A stretch of DNA of 61,523 nt from an uncultured Muribaculum sp. (GTDB taxonomy: Bacteria > Bacteroidota > Bacteroidia > Bacteroidales > Muribaculaceae). Position numbers and translations under genes: made by a program. Shown in pieces: positions 32,770 through 41,092 of this stretch; position 1 is the first letter of the stretch; the number at the start of each line of letters is the position of its first letter. The notes below the pieces were generated by a model that was given only the letters and a program-made list of their open reading frames with translations, made no database searches and was not told the origin of the DNA. The stretch is from positions 1 to 61,523 of the forward strand of contig CAJTSJ010000016.1 in the NCBI GenBank assembly GCA_910578785.1, written 5' to 3'.

Positions 32770-35052
32770 TTAGTCGATGATGCTTGTTGAGCCCCAGCTG
32801 TAGTTTGGGTTCGGACCCATGACTACTTCGAAGGTGCCTCCGTTGACGATGTCGAAATGATTGAGGTAGTTTCTGTCATAATCCTTGCCGTTAAATTTGG
32901 CCGACTGGATGTAGACGTTGTCCTGCGACGCGCCTCGGGCTATTATGGTAAAGTCTTTGCCGTTTTCAAGATGGATGGTAGCTTTGGGAAACGATGGCGA
33001 CCCGATCATATAGTATGGCGTTCCGGGGCACACGGGATAGAAGCCCATGGCCGCGAATATGTACCATGCCGACATCTGTCCGGCATCGTCGTTGCCCGAT
33101 AGTCCTCCCGGAGTGTTGAAATACTCGGTGTCCATGATGTGGCGCACTTCCTTCTGTGTGCGCCAGGGACGCCCGGCATAGTTGAACATCCATGCCACCT
33201 GATGGCATGGCTCGTTGCCGTGCCAGTAACGTCGCTCGGTAAACATTGAGTCGAGTTTTGCGGCGTATGCCTCGCGTCCGCCCATTGTCTCCATCAGTCC
33301 GGTCACGTCATGCGGCGCGTACCATGTGTAGTGGCAGGGAGCGCCTTCGGTGATGAATTTTGCGAATCCGAACGCGTTGCTGTCTTTGATAAACGAGCCG
33401 TCGGCATGCCGTCCCTGGGCATATCCTGTGGAGGGGTCTATGACGTTGCGGTAGTTTTTGGAACGTCGGGTCAGTTGGTCGGCGTCGTCCTTATGGCCGA
33501 GAGCCGTGGCCACTTGGGCCAGCACGAAATCGTCAAATGCATATTCAAGCGTTCTTGACACCTGTTCGCATTGGTGGAACGCCTCTTTGACGCTGTCCTC
33601 CAATGGGATATAGCCGTATTCCAGATAAGACTGCAACGCACGGCGTCCCATCCCGTTTTTATAGTCGTTGAAGTCCGACGGCGATTCGAACGCGTTTTTA
33701 CGCATATAGCTGTATGCTTTTTCGATATCGAAATTGTCGACCCCCTTGATGTAGGCATCGCCTATTGCCGCGATGCAGTGGTCGCCTATCATTGCCGCGG
33801 TGTAGCTGTTCCAACATGGAAATATGGGCAACCAGCCCCCCTGTTCGGCTTTCAGTACGAGCGATTGCATCATGTCGCCGCTTTTAGTGGGTTCAAGCAG
33901 AGTGACGAGAGGATGCAGGGCGCGGTATGTGTCCCACATGCTGTAGCCGTCGTAGTAGGTAGTGCCTTCCGGCATCGACAGGATAGGCCGGCCTTTGGAG
34001 AACGATGGGTAGCGCCCGTCGGCATCATTAATGGCCTGGGGCAGGAACGATGCGCGGTAGAGTGCTCCGTAAAATTTTGATTTCTCGACATCCGACGGTG
34101 ACTCTACTGTGATGGCCGACAGCCGTTTCTGCCATATTCCCTCAAGTTCGCCACGTGTGCGGTCAAAGTCCCAGTGAGGAATTTCGGCATTGAGGTTGGA
34201 CAATGCTCCGTCGAAGTCGGTAAACGACGATGCCGCCTTGACCTTGACCTGTTCGCCTCGGCGGACCTTGAATTTAAAGTATGCTCCTATGCCGGATGTT
34301 CCGCTTATGTCGGTCTGGTGCGGATAGACATCGTCATCCTTGAATGTGCCGGCTCCGGTCAGGTCATGGTCGATCTCTACTACGAAGTAACCGTTGTAGC
34401 CTGCCGGTTCGCCCCAGCCCTGATATATCCTGTGCACGGGGTTGTAGCCGATGATTCGGCGGTTGGCCGGATCGACCTTGATGAAGCCTTCACCTTCGTC
34501 GCTGTTGGGATTGACCACCAGATATGCGTCGCCGTCGCGGTCATATGTGAAGCGGAATATAGCCGCGCGCGAACGTCCCGTCATCTCCGTCCTGATGCCC
34601 TCTTCCGGAAAGTCAACCGAATAGTAAGCCGGGGTAGCCGTCTCCGAGTCGTGGCTGAACTTTGCGGCACGCGCCTCAGGACTGCATACGAGGGAGCCGC
34701 TCAGAGGCATGAGCGTCATCGAACCGAAGTCCTGTGTGCATCCCCCTGTTATCCAGTGGCTGTTGCGGAATCCCTGCATACGGTCGTGCTTGTAGTAGTA
34801 CGGAGCCTTGCATTTCTGCTCCGTGTCCTGGGTCTGAGGTGTCCAGAAGTTCATGCCGTTGGGTTCGAGCACGGCAGGAAGCGTCTGGCCGTACTCTTCG
34901 GTGCTTTTCCCGAACAGACCGGCCGTTTTGGTTTCGCTCGCGGCTGTCCCGACACGTGTGTCGACGTAGCGGGTAAGATTATCGGCAGTCAATCCTGTGG
35001 GGATTGACAACGCGAGGCACAAAGCTATGACCGATGTGGATATTTGCTTCAT
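32770..35052 (-). CDS. GH92 family alpha-mannosidase
   Basis: A 760-residue exported, calcium-dependent exo-alpha-mannosidase. A signal peptide (MKQISTSVIALCLALSIPTGLTA) is followed by YVDTRVGTA and a beta-sandwich, then the (alpha/alpha)6 barrel with YDGYSMWDTYRALHPL, and the hallmark GGLSGNDDAGQMSAWYIF and MGFYPVCPGTPYYMIGSP near the end. Members trim mannose from host N-glycans, yeast mannan or other glycans; which linkage this one prefers is not readable. It follows queF by 24 bases and precedes GH28 by 14. Confidence 0.95.
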   Translation of the reverse strand: MKQISTSVIALCLALSIPTGLTADNLTRYVDTRVGTAASETKTAGLFGKSTEEYGQTLPAVLEPNGMNFWTPQTQDTEQKCKAPYYYKHDRMQGFRNSHWITGGCTQDFGSMTLMPLSGSLVCSPEARAAKFSHDSETATPAYYSVDFPEEGIRTEMTGRSRAAIFRFTYDRDGDAYLVVNPNSDEGEGFIKVDPANRRIIGYNPVHRIYQGWGEPAGYNGYFVVEIDHDLTGAGTFKDDDVYPHQTDISGTSGIGAYFKFKVRRGEQVKVKAASSFTDFDGALSNLNAEIPHWDFDRTRGELEGIWQKRLSAITVESPSDVEKSKFYGALYRASFLPQAINDADGRYPSFSKGRPILSMPEGTTYYDGYSMWDTYRALHPLVTLLEPTKSGDMMQSLVLKAEQGGWLPIFPCWNSYTAAMIGDHCIAAIGDAYIKGVDNFDIEKAYSYMRKNAFESPSDFNDYKNGMGRRALQSYLEYGYIPLEDSVKEAFHQCEQVSRTLEYAFDDFVLAQVATALGHKDDADQLTRRSKNYRNVIDPSTGYAQGRHADGSFIKDSNAFGFAKFITEGAPCHYTWYAPHDVTGLMETMGGREAYAAKLDSMFTERRYWHGNEPCHQVAWMFNYAGRPWRTQKEVRHIMDTEYFNTPGGLSGNDDAGQMSAWYIFAAMGFYPVCPGTPYYMIGSPSFPKATIHLENGKDFTIIARGASQDNVYIQSAKFNGKDYDRNYLNHFDIVNGGTFEVVMGPNPNYSWGSTSIID

Positions 35053-35076
35053 TTTCAGGTCTTGGTGAGGATGGCG

Positions 35077-35550
35077 TTAGAAGTCATTTCTGAACGAAGC
35101 CAGCATTCGGGCTTTGACAAGGTCCTGGTGCTGCTCGTCGCCGTAGTTGGCAAACGGATATATGCTGATGCCTCCGCGGGGAGTGAACAGGCCTATCACT
35201 TCAATGTATTTCGGCTCCATAAGCTTCACCAGGTCCTTCATGATGATGTTCACGCAGTCTTCGTGGAAGTCGCCGTGGTTGCGGAAGCTGAACAGATAGA
35301 GTTTCAGACTCTTGCTTTCCACCATCTTTTCGCGCGGGATGTAGTTGATGATGATTTTTGCGAAGTCGGGCTGGCCGGTTTTGGGACAGAGCGATGTGAA
35401 TTCCGGACAGGTGAATGTCACGAGATATTCGTTGCCGGGGTGCTTGTTGACAAATGTCTCAAGCACCTCCGGTGCGTATTCGGTGGGGTATTTTGTGCCT
35501 TGGTTCCCAAGCAGGGTGACTTCCGGCATTTCTTCTGGCAGTCTTGACAT
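35077..35550 (-). CDS. queF: NADPH-dependent 7-cyano-7-deazaguanine reductase QueF
   Basis: It reduces preQ0 to preQ1 in queuosine synthesis. The 157-residue protein is the short (unimodular) form. The catalytic Cys55 lies in FTSLCPKTGQPD and Asp62 in the same motif; the substrate/NADPH segment ESKSLKLYLFSFRNHGDFHE (78-97) is intact. It is the second gene of the run that ends with queA, 13 bases behind the dipeptidase gene. Confidence 0.97.
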   Translation of the reverse strand: MSRLPEEMPEVTLLGNQGTKYPTEYAPEVLETFVNKHPGNEYLVTFTCPEFTSLCPKTGQPDFAKIIINYIPREKMVESKSLKLYLFSFRNHGDFHEDCVNIIMKDLVKLMEPKYIEVIGLFTPRGGISIYPFANYGDEQHQDLVKARMLASFRNDF

Positions 35551-35563
35551 GATGGTCTGCGGA

Positions 35564-37207
35564 TTATTTGTTGAATGCCGGTTCTGTTACCTTCAGACGT
35601 TCGCCGGCGTCATTGGCCACCGAACGGAAATATTCGTCGGAATATCCTCCGAATTCGGGCGAAGCGCACTGGCCTTCAGGTGTTAACTGGAATTGTCCGG
35701 GAGCCGTTTCTCTCTTGATGTTGCCGTCGAGGAACTTCACGAACAGATAGTCGCCGAGCTGTTTGAATTCCTTGGTAGAGCGTTCTGCCCATTCGTGGGA
35801 GAATCCGCTCAAAGCCTTGCGTCGGTCGGCGGCATTCATGGCCAAGGTCTTCGACTCTATCTCCTTGACTCCTGATTCCATGGAGTCTTCGAGCGAATTC
35901 TGCACTCGGCGTATGTCGGGTATCATCTGCGAATAGCGGTTATAGGCCTGGTTGGCCACATAGTTGTGGACCCAGAATGCGGCATCCCACGACAGGTTGA
36001 GCATGTCGCCGTTACCTGGGGCGTAGCAGTGCGGCACTTCGGTCACGCAGCAGTACATAGGCACGTAGACACAGGTGTTGGTGTCGTCGACACCGAACCA
36101 CAGCACGCCCTTCATTTCAGCCGGAACCTCGTCGCGGAGCTGTGCCACGAATGTAAATGCAGTCTGCTGGGTGGCTATGGCGCGTTCGTGGGTATATGTT
36201 ACGCTGTCGACAGTGAAGGTCATCGGACGCCAGCGGTAAGGCACTTTGAAGGGGCCGGCGCCTATGTCGTTGGTCATGTCAAACGGGGTGTCTTCGAAGT
36301 GGTCGCGCATGGCCCACTGCATGTCGCGTACGCTCAGCGGTTTGGCCGGCTTTACCCAAAGCGGCATCGGCTCACCCTCGCCTTTGGTGATCCAGGGCAG
36401 GTATGCATCCATGTCTGCTCCCTGCTTCTTGAAGAACGACCACACGCGTGCATCACATCCGCGCAGTGCGCCGAAGTCGGTGATGGCATAGGCTCGTGAA
36501 AAGTCGAAATCCTCGTCCTTGCCGTCAAAATATCCCTGTGAGCGGGCGAAGTCGATGACGTCGGGCGAATAGAGCGTTTCGGGGTCGTTAAGCGGGAATG
36601 TATGAATGCGGGCGTGGTTGGCGTGGCCGGAAATCATTCCTTCAGGTATGCGGCGAGCCACCCATACCGCACCCTTGCTTTTGCCGCCCTTTCCGATCAT
36701 CTCCATGATCCAGGCCTCTTTGCCGTCGGCGATGGAGAATGATTCACCTCCGCTGGCATAGCCGTACTCTTTGACCAGGTCGGTCATTACCTTTATCGCT
36801 TCACGGGCCGTCTTGGCGCGTTCGAGGGTGATGTATATCAGCGAACCGTAGTCGATGATACCGGTAGTGTCTGCCAGCTCTTCACGTCCGCCCCAGGTGC
36901 TTTCGCTGATGGCGAGTCCGTGTTCGTTCATGTTGCCTATAGTGGCGTAGGTATGTTTGGGCTGAGGTATTTCGCCGAGGTACTTCCCGCTGTCCCAGTC
37001 ATATACTTTGCGCATGGCGCCTTTCTTGTGGTCCTGGGCCGGGGTGCTGTACAGTTCGCCGTACAGGCTGTGTGAATCGGCGGCGTATGTGATAAGCGAA
37101 CTTCCGTCGGCGGTGGCGCCGGGAGCGGCTATAAGGCTTGTGCAGGCTAATGCGGAAGCCGTGGCTGTCAGTGAAGCGACAGCAAAAACAGTAATTCGTT
37201 TAAGCAT
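35564..37207 (-). CDS. C69 family dipeptidase (Ntn-hydrolase)
   Basis: A 547-residue secreted dipeptidase. The signal peptide (MLKRITVFAVASLTATASALA) ends directly before Cys22 of CTSLIAAPGATADGSS; this cysteine becomes the N-terminal nucleophile after processing, as in PepD. NEHGLAISESTWGGRE and ESFSIADGKEAWIMEMIG are further family motifs, and WVARRIPEGMISGHANHARI is the substrate-site region. The ATG at 37207 is chosen because of the signal peptide. First gene of the queF-GH92-GH28-GlmU-queA run, behind a promoter at 37287-37318. Confidence 0.93.
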   Translation of the reverse strand: MLKRITVFAVASLTATASALACTSLIAAPGATADGSSLITYAADSHSLYGELYSTPAQDHKKGAMRKVYDWDSGKYLGEIPQPKHTYATIGNMNEHGLAISESTWGGREELADTTGIIDYGSLIYITLERAKTAREAIKVMTDLVKEYGYASGGESFSIADGKEAWIMEMIGKGGKSKGAVWVARRIPEGMISGHANHARIHTFPLNDPETLYSPDVIDFARSQGYFDGKDEDFDFSRAYAITDFGALRGCDARVWSFFKKQGADMDAYLPWITKGEGEPMPLWVKPAKPLSVRDMQWAMRDHFEDTPFDMTNDIGAGPFKVPYRWRPMTFTVDSVTYTHERAIATQQTAFTFVAQLRDEVPAEMKGVLWFGVDDTNTCVYVPMYCCVTEVPHCYAPGNGDMLNLSWDAAFWVHNYVANQAYNRYSQMIPDIRRVQNSLEDSMESGVKEIESKTLAMNAADRRKALSGFSHEWAERSTKEFKQLGDYLFVKFLDGNIKRETAPGQFQLTPEGQCASPEFGGYSDEYFRSVANDAGERLKVTEPAFNK

Positions 37208-37286
37208 AATCGGTCTATTATTGTCAAAATTAACATAGGGCGCGTGCATAAATCCATGTATAAGTCGCACAGCGCGTTATCATACA

Positions 37287-37318
37287 CAAAGTTATCACTT
37301 TTTTCTTGAAAAATCAAT
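37287..37318 (-). promoter_or_regulatory. Promoter of the dipeptidase-queF-GH92-GH28-GlmU-queA operon
   Basis: On the minus strand ATTG (37315-37318), 20 bases, then TAACTTTG (37287-37294). The leader is about 75 bases. A second TAATTTTG at 37225-37232 lies too close to the ATG and lacks a -33 partner. Confidence 0.6.
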
Positions 37319-37529
37319 CCTATCGGTATATAATCGGTGGATGCGGCGATGAAAAGCCTCCGCTACATGGCATAAAGAAACCGTCGGTCCTGGCATTCAG
37401 AGATTTGCCGGAACCGACGGGTCTATAAAAACATCCACTGCAGAAGCCATAGGCTCCAAAACTTAAAACATCATTACTCTCCTTTATTGCCGGACATGCG
37501 GGTCGTGCCGCATCTCCGAAAGCTTTGAA
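37319..37529 (-). other. Structured intergenic segment, possible small RNA
   Basis: Part of a gap of about 430 bases without a convincing gene. On the minus strand it holds ATGCGG-N6-CCGCAT, AGCC-TAT-GGCT and a long hairpin at 37381-37420 (CCGTCGGT with ACCGACGG, extended inward by seven more positions with one mismatch and one G-U pair), which is followed by TTTCTTT like a terminator. A 72-codon frame crosses it but looks fortuitous. It could be a short RNA or the processed 3' end of the LptD-like transcript. Confidence 0.3.
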
Positions 37530-37565
37530 ATGAAACAAAGCAGCGGGCCGTTTGGCTCACTGCTT
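37530..37565 (-). terminator. Terminator of the LptD-like gene
   Basis: On the minus strand AAGCAG, a mismatch and GAGCC, loop AAAC, then GGCCC and CTGCTT, followed by TGTTTCATTTC. It lies about 70 bases after the stop codon at 37637. Confidence 0.65.
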
Positions 37566-37636
37566 AAGCGTTATATAACCATATTTTGCAATTGGTGCTG
37601 ATTTTTATTCAGGCATGTTAAATATTGACCTGCAAT

Positions 37637-40411
37637 TTAGTACCACGTAACGCCGTTGGAGTATGATGAGCGTTTGTCGTATTTGAGGTCGGAAAGAAGC
37701 GACGATTTGACTGCTATGTGGAAATTGTAGCTTTTGTAAGGGCCTACGGGAATGAAGCTCGCCGTCATGGCGAAGCAGTGCAGGTCGCGCGATATGTTGC
37801 AGTTCATGTAGGCTATCTTCTTAGTGTCGAAGTTGTAGCTGGCCGAGAATCCGAAGTTCCAGTTCTTGGTCGGCTGGATGCTCCCGGAGAAGCTGAGGTT
37901 CTGCGTGATTCGGCCGTTGTATTCAAGCTTCTCCTTGTTAAACGAACCGTAGCTGTAGTTGACCGAATAGTTGAACGTGAAGCTCCATGGCACGCTCCAC
38001 TTCATGTAGCCGTCTGAGCCCATTTCGGGCTCTTCGTCGTCATTGGAGTGTCCTCGGTTGCGCCTGTTGTCGCGCGGATCTACGTTGCTGTCCCAGTTCT
38101 CCTCATCATCGTCGTTGCGGCCGTTTTTCTTTTTATCCTTGTCTTTGCCTCGTTTGAAGGTGTTGTTGTTGAATGTGTAGGAGAATGACGTACCCGTACT
38201 TGACAGCTTTCCTATACCTTTGCCGGCCTTCCATCGGGGCACGTTGACGCGCACCGGCGCGCCGGTCGGCGACAACTGGTAGGTGTAGACGTCCCACGTG
38301 GCGTTGAGGTTGAGGTTGAAATTCTTGGTCAGGCGGAGCATCAGCGAGGTGTTGATGTTGCTCCAGTTCATGGAGTCGGCCGCGAAGTTGTAGCTTTGCG
38401 ACACAGTGAAGTTCTCGATAAGCGATATTTTCTTCTCGCCGGTACTGTCATTGTCCGACTTGACCTTCATCTCAAGGTTATTGGCCAATGACACGCTGAC
38501 GGTACCCGACTTTCCCTGTCCCGGCACGCCGTAAAGTCCGTTGGGGAACATCGAGTATTTTTTTCGCACCATCTCGCCGTTGGCGTTCATGTATTCATAG
38601 TTGCCGTAGTAGCCGAAAAACGACGAAGAGAAGTCGGGCGCTCCGTAGAATGACACTGTCGGGGTCAGCACGTGGCGTATCATTTTCACCTTGTCGCCGA
38701 GGAACTTCATCGGCTGGAAGAATCCATAGATTTTAGTGTCGAGCGACACCGATGCATTGAAGTCCCACACGTTGTAGAATCCGTAGGTGGTATCGCACAC
38801 TTCTGCCGATGCCGAAGGATCCCACTGGCGACGCACCTTAGAGGTATACATTCGGTCGTTCAGCGATATCGACGGTGTCAGGTTGATGTATTTGAACATG
38901 TTGAAAGTGGCGGAGATGGGCACGGAGTGTCTCATGCCGTTGCGCCAGTCCTTGATGAGGCTCTTTTTGAAAAACACGTCCTGCTTGGCTGTCAGCGAGT
39001 TCTGGAATTGTCCGGAGTATGACAGCTTGATTTTCTCATACCATCGCTCCTTGCCCACGGCGCGTTTGCGCTTGAACGGGTAGACCTGCGACATGGTGAC
39101 AGTCAGGTTGGGAAACGACACGGTCATGGTCGAGTCCGACGTACGTTGCGACAGGTTGGCTGTGGTCGAGAACGACCACTTCGAGTTGGGTATGCGGTAG
39201 GTCATGTTGACCGTAGAACTCTTTGTGTTTTCGGTAAACGAGCTTGAGTAGTAGCTTCCAAGGTCATTGCGCGAGTAGCCGCTGGTGGTGAAGTTGACGC
39301 TTGCCGACAGAGTCATGTTTGGATTGGCCTTTGAGTCCTGCGAGTGGTTCCACAGGAACTGGAAGTTGGTCTGCTTCGAGTAGTCCGGACTTCCTTTTTC
39401 ACCGTATATCGTGGTCAGGTAGCTCATTCGGAAGCTGCCGTTATATTTATATCTCTTTACATACGACGACTGTGCATTAAGTCCCCACGAACCTTTGGTG
39501 TAGATTTCGCCGGTCAGCGCGAGGTCTACGTTGTCGTTGATGGCGAAGTAGTAGCCTCCGTTGCTTAGATAGAAGCCTCGGTTGTAGTCGTCGCCGAATG
39601 TCGGGAATATGATGCCCGACGAGTAGCTTTTGGTGAACGGGAAGTAGCCGAACGGAACAGCGATAGGCAGCGGCAGTCCGGCAAGCACCATGTAGGCCGG
39701 ACCGGTGACTACGTTGCTTCCCGGAGTCATTTTGCCTTTGGTCAGCTGAAACCAGAAGTGCTGTTTCTCCGTAGGGTTGTCGCAAGTGGAGTAGTGGGCG
39801 TCCTTGATGTAGTATTCGCCGCTTTCCATCTTCTTGGTCTGGCCTCCGGTAAGGAATCCTTCGCCCTGTTGGGTGTTGACGTCGGTTATGAATCCTCGCT
39901 CCGACTCGATGTTGTATTTCATCGTTTTCGACTTATACTCACCGCTCTGGTCAGAGAACACCGGTGTGCCTGTCAACTCCCCGATGGAGTCGGGAACGCC
40001 GTTGGCATACACATTGTTGTTTTTGAGGTCCATAGATATTTCGGCGGCCTCGAGTTTTATGTCGCCATAGGTGATTACGCCGTCGCCGTACATGAACGCG
40101 CTGTTCTGTCCCACCATTATCATGGAGTCCTTGGCCGAGAAGTTGACCACATTGTCGATGTCGACCTTCTCACGGCGTATGCGTGTGTCGGACTTAGGGG
40201 TCGGATTCCAGAGCGGGAGCGTTGCCGCGGCTATCGAGTCGGAATCCACGTCGCTGATAAGGGTGCGTTCTGCCGTGTCCACAATCGAGTCGGGAACCTC
40301 GCTTATAGCCGGCTCTGATTCAGGGATTTGTGGCACAGGTTTTGAAACCGCGCTTGCGCTGATTGCGCACAATAGCACTAAAAGTATTATATATAGATGA
40401 GATCGTCTCAA
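37637..40411 (-). CDS. lptD: LptD-like outer-membrane LPS-assembly protein
   Basis: A 924-residue outer-membrane protein with a signal peptide (MRRSHLYIILLVLLCAISASA). Residues about 85-200 form the OstA/LptA-like jellyroll (VVNFSAKDSMIMVGQNSAFMYGDGVITYGDIKLEAAEI), and the rest is a beta-barrel with aromatic-ended strands. An asparagine- and charge-rich insertion (KRGKDKDKKKNGRNDDDEEN to about 800) lies in the barrel half. The protein ends in an aromatic residue pair (VTWY), as barrel proteins do. It should insert LPS or lipooligosaccharide into the outer leaflet with LptE. Monocistronic. Confidence 0.9.
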   Translation of the reverse strand: MRRSHLYIILLVLLCAISASAVSKPVPQIPESEPAISEVPDSIVDTAERTLISDVDSDSIAAATLPLWNPTPKSDTRIRREKVDIDNVVNFSAKDSMIMVGQNSAFMYGDGVITYGDIKLEAAEISMDLKNNNVYANGVPDSIGELTGTPVFSDQSGEYKSKTMKYNIESERGFITDVNTQQGEGFLTGGQTKKMESGEYYIKDAHYSTCDNPTEKQHFWFQLTKGKMTPGSNVVTGPAYMVLAGLPLPIAVPFGYFPFTKSYSSGIIFPTFGDDYNRGFYLSNGGYYFAINDNVDLALTGEIYTKGSWGLNAQSSYVKRYKYNGSFRMSYLTTIYGEKGSPDYSKQTNFQFLWNHSQDSKANPNMTLSASVNFTTSGYSRNDLGSYYSSSFTENTKSSTVNMTYRIPNSKWSFSTTANLSQRTSDSTMTVSFPNLTVTMSQVYPFKRKRAVGKERWYEKIKLSYSGQFQNSLTAKQDVFFKKSLIKDWRNGMRHSVPISATFNMFKYINLTPSISLNDRMYTSKVRRQWDPSASAEVCDTTYGFYNVWDFNASVSLDTKIYGFFQPMKFLGDKVKMIRHVLTPTVSFYGAPDFSSSFFGYYGNYEYMNANGEMVRKKYSMFPNGLYGVPGQGKSGTVSVSLANNLEMKVKSDNDSTGEKKISLIENFTVSQSYNFAADSMNWSNINTSLMLRLTKNFNLNLNATWDVYTYQLSPTGAPVRVNVPRWKAGKGIGKLSSTGTSFSYTFNNNTFKRGKDKDKKKNGRNDDDEENWDSNVDPRDNRRNRGHSNDDEEPEMGSDGYMKWSVPWSFTFNYSVNYSYGSFNKEKLEYNGRITQNLSFSGSIQPTKNWNFGFSASYNFDTKKIAYMNCNISRDLHCFAMTASFIPVGPYKSYNFHIAVKSSLLSDLKYDKRSSYSNGVTWY

Positions 40412-40444
40412 ATTATTTCTTTGCGATAAATACTAATGCGACTG

Positions 40445-40452
40445 CAAAGATA
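40445..40452 (-). promoter_or_regulatory. -7 box of the LptD-like gene
   Basis: TATCTTTG on the minus strand, 33 bases before the ATG. The -33 position has TTTT instead of TTTG (20-base spacing). Confidence 0.45.
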
Positions 40453-40586
40453 ACACTTGACATGATATTTTGAAAATTATCCTTAACCATAAAATTATTT
40501 TAACAGATTAAATTTTATTCGTTGATGCATTTCGGCAGTTTTAGATGGCAATTTTTTAGAATTATAAAAAAATTCGGCAATTATTC

Positions 40587-40617
40587 TTTGCAGATTGGAT
40601 TATAAATGCTTTATTTG
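40587..40617 (+). promoter_or_regulatory. Promoter of the lipoprotein/radical SAM pair
   Basis: TTTG (40587-40590), 19 bases, then TTTATTTG (40610-40617), one mismatch from TAnnTTTG. The start codon follows at 40643. Confidence 0.5.
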
Positions 40618-40642
40618 CAAAAAAAATAATAAATCTTAAGCT

Positions 40643-41092
40643 ATGAATGCGACAAATCGTCTATCTTTTCGACATGCAGTCAACCGCCTGCTGTCGATGG
40701 TTCTTGTGCTTTTAGGGTTCTCGTCATGTGAATCGCTTGTGGATCCCGGCGAAGAAATGTACGGTACGCCTCATGCCGATTTCGAGATTAAGGGTGCCGT
40801 TATGTCTGACGACGGTGTCCCCGTAAGCGAGGCGGAGATTATTATGAAATATCCTGATGCGGTTTACCCGATTGCGGAACCTATCTATACCGATGAGAAT
40901 GGTGTCTATGGGGCGATGTATTCTGACTGGACAACCGGCAAAGTAAGGATTGTCTGCAATGACCCGGCTGGAGTATACGAATCGGATTCGACAGACATTA
41001 CTTTGAAATTCAATGGCAAAAAGTCTGATTGGTATATGGGGAAGGCTGAGGCGGAAGTTAACTTCAGGCTTAAGAAAGAGGAGGCCGAATGA
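40643..41092 (+). CDS. Radical SAM-associated putative lipoprotein
   Basis: A 149-residue lipoprotein with signal ending LGFSSC (Cys29). The mature part begins ESLVDPGEEMYGTPHADFEIKG, a pattern I recall from the lipoprotein half of the 'rSAM/lipoprotein system' described in TIGRFAMs (TIGR04134/TIGR04133; recalled, not searched). A carboxypeptidase-regulatory-like beta sandwich (GVPVSEAEIIMKYPD, YTDENGVYGAMY) fills most of it. It overlaps the radical SAM gene by 4 bases (ATGA), with GAGGAGG just before, so both proteins are made together. Whether it is the substrate of the enzyme is open. Confidence 0.85.
   Translation: MNATNRLSFRHAVNRLLSMVLVLLGFSSCESLVDPGEEMYGTPHADFEIKGAVMSDDGVPVSEAEIIMKYPDAVYPIAEPIYTDENGVYGAMYSDWTTGKVRIVCNDPAGVYESDSTDITLKFNGKKSDWYMGKAEAEVNFRLKKEEAE

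Noticed and set aside
37320..37538. 72-codon open frame on the minus strand in the structured intergenic segment
   Set aside because: It runs through two strong hairpins, has no recognisable composition or start signal, and its codons are dictated by the stems.
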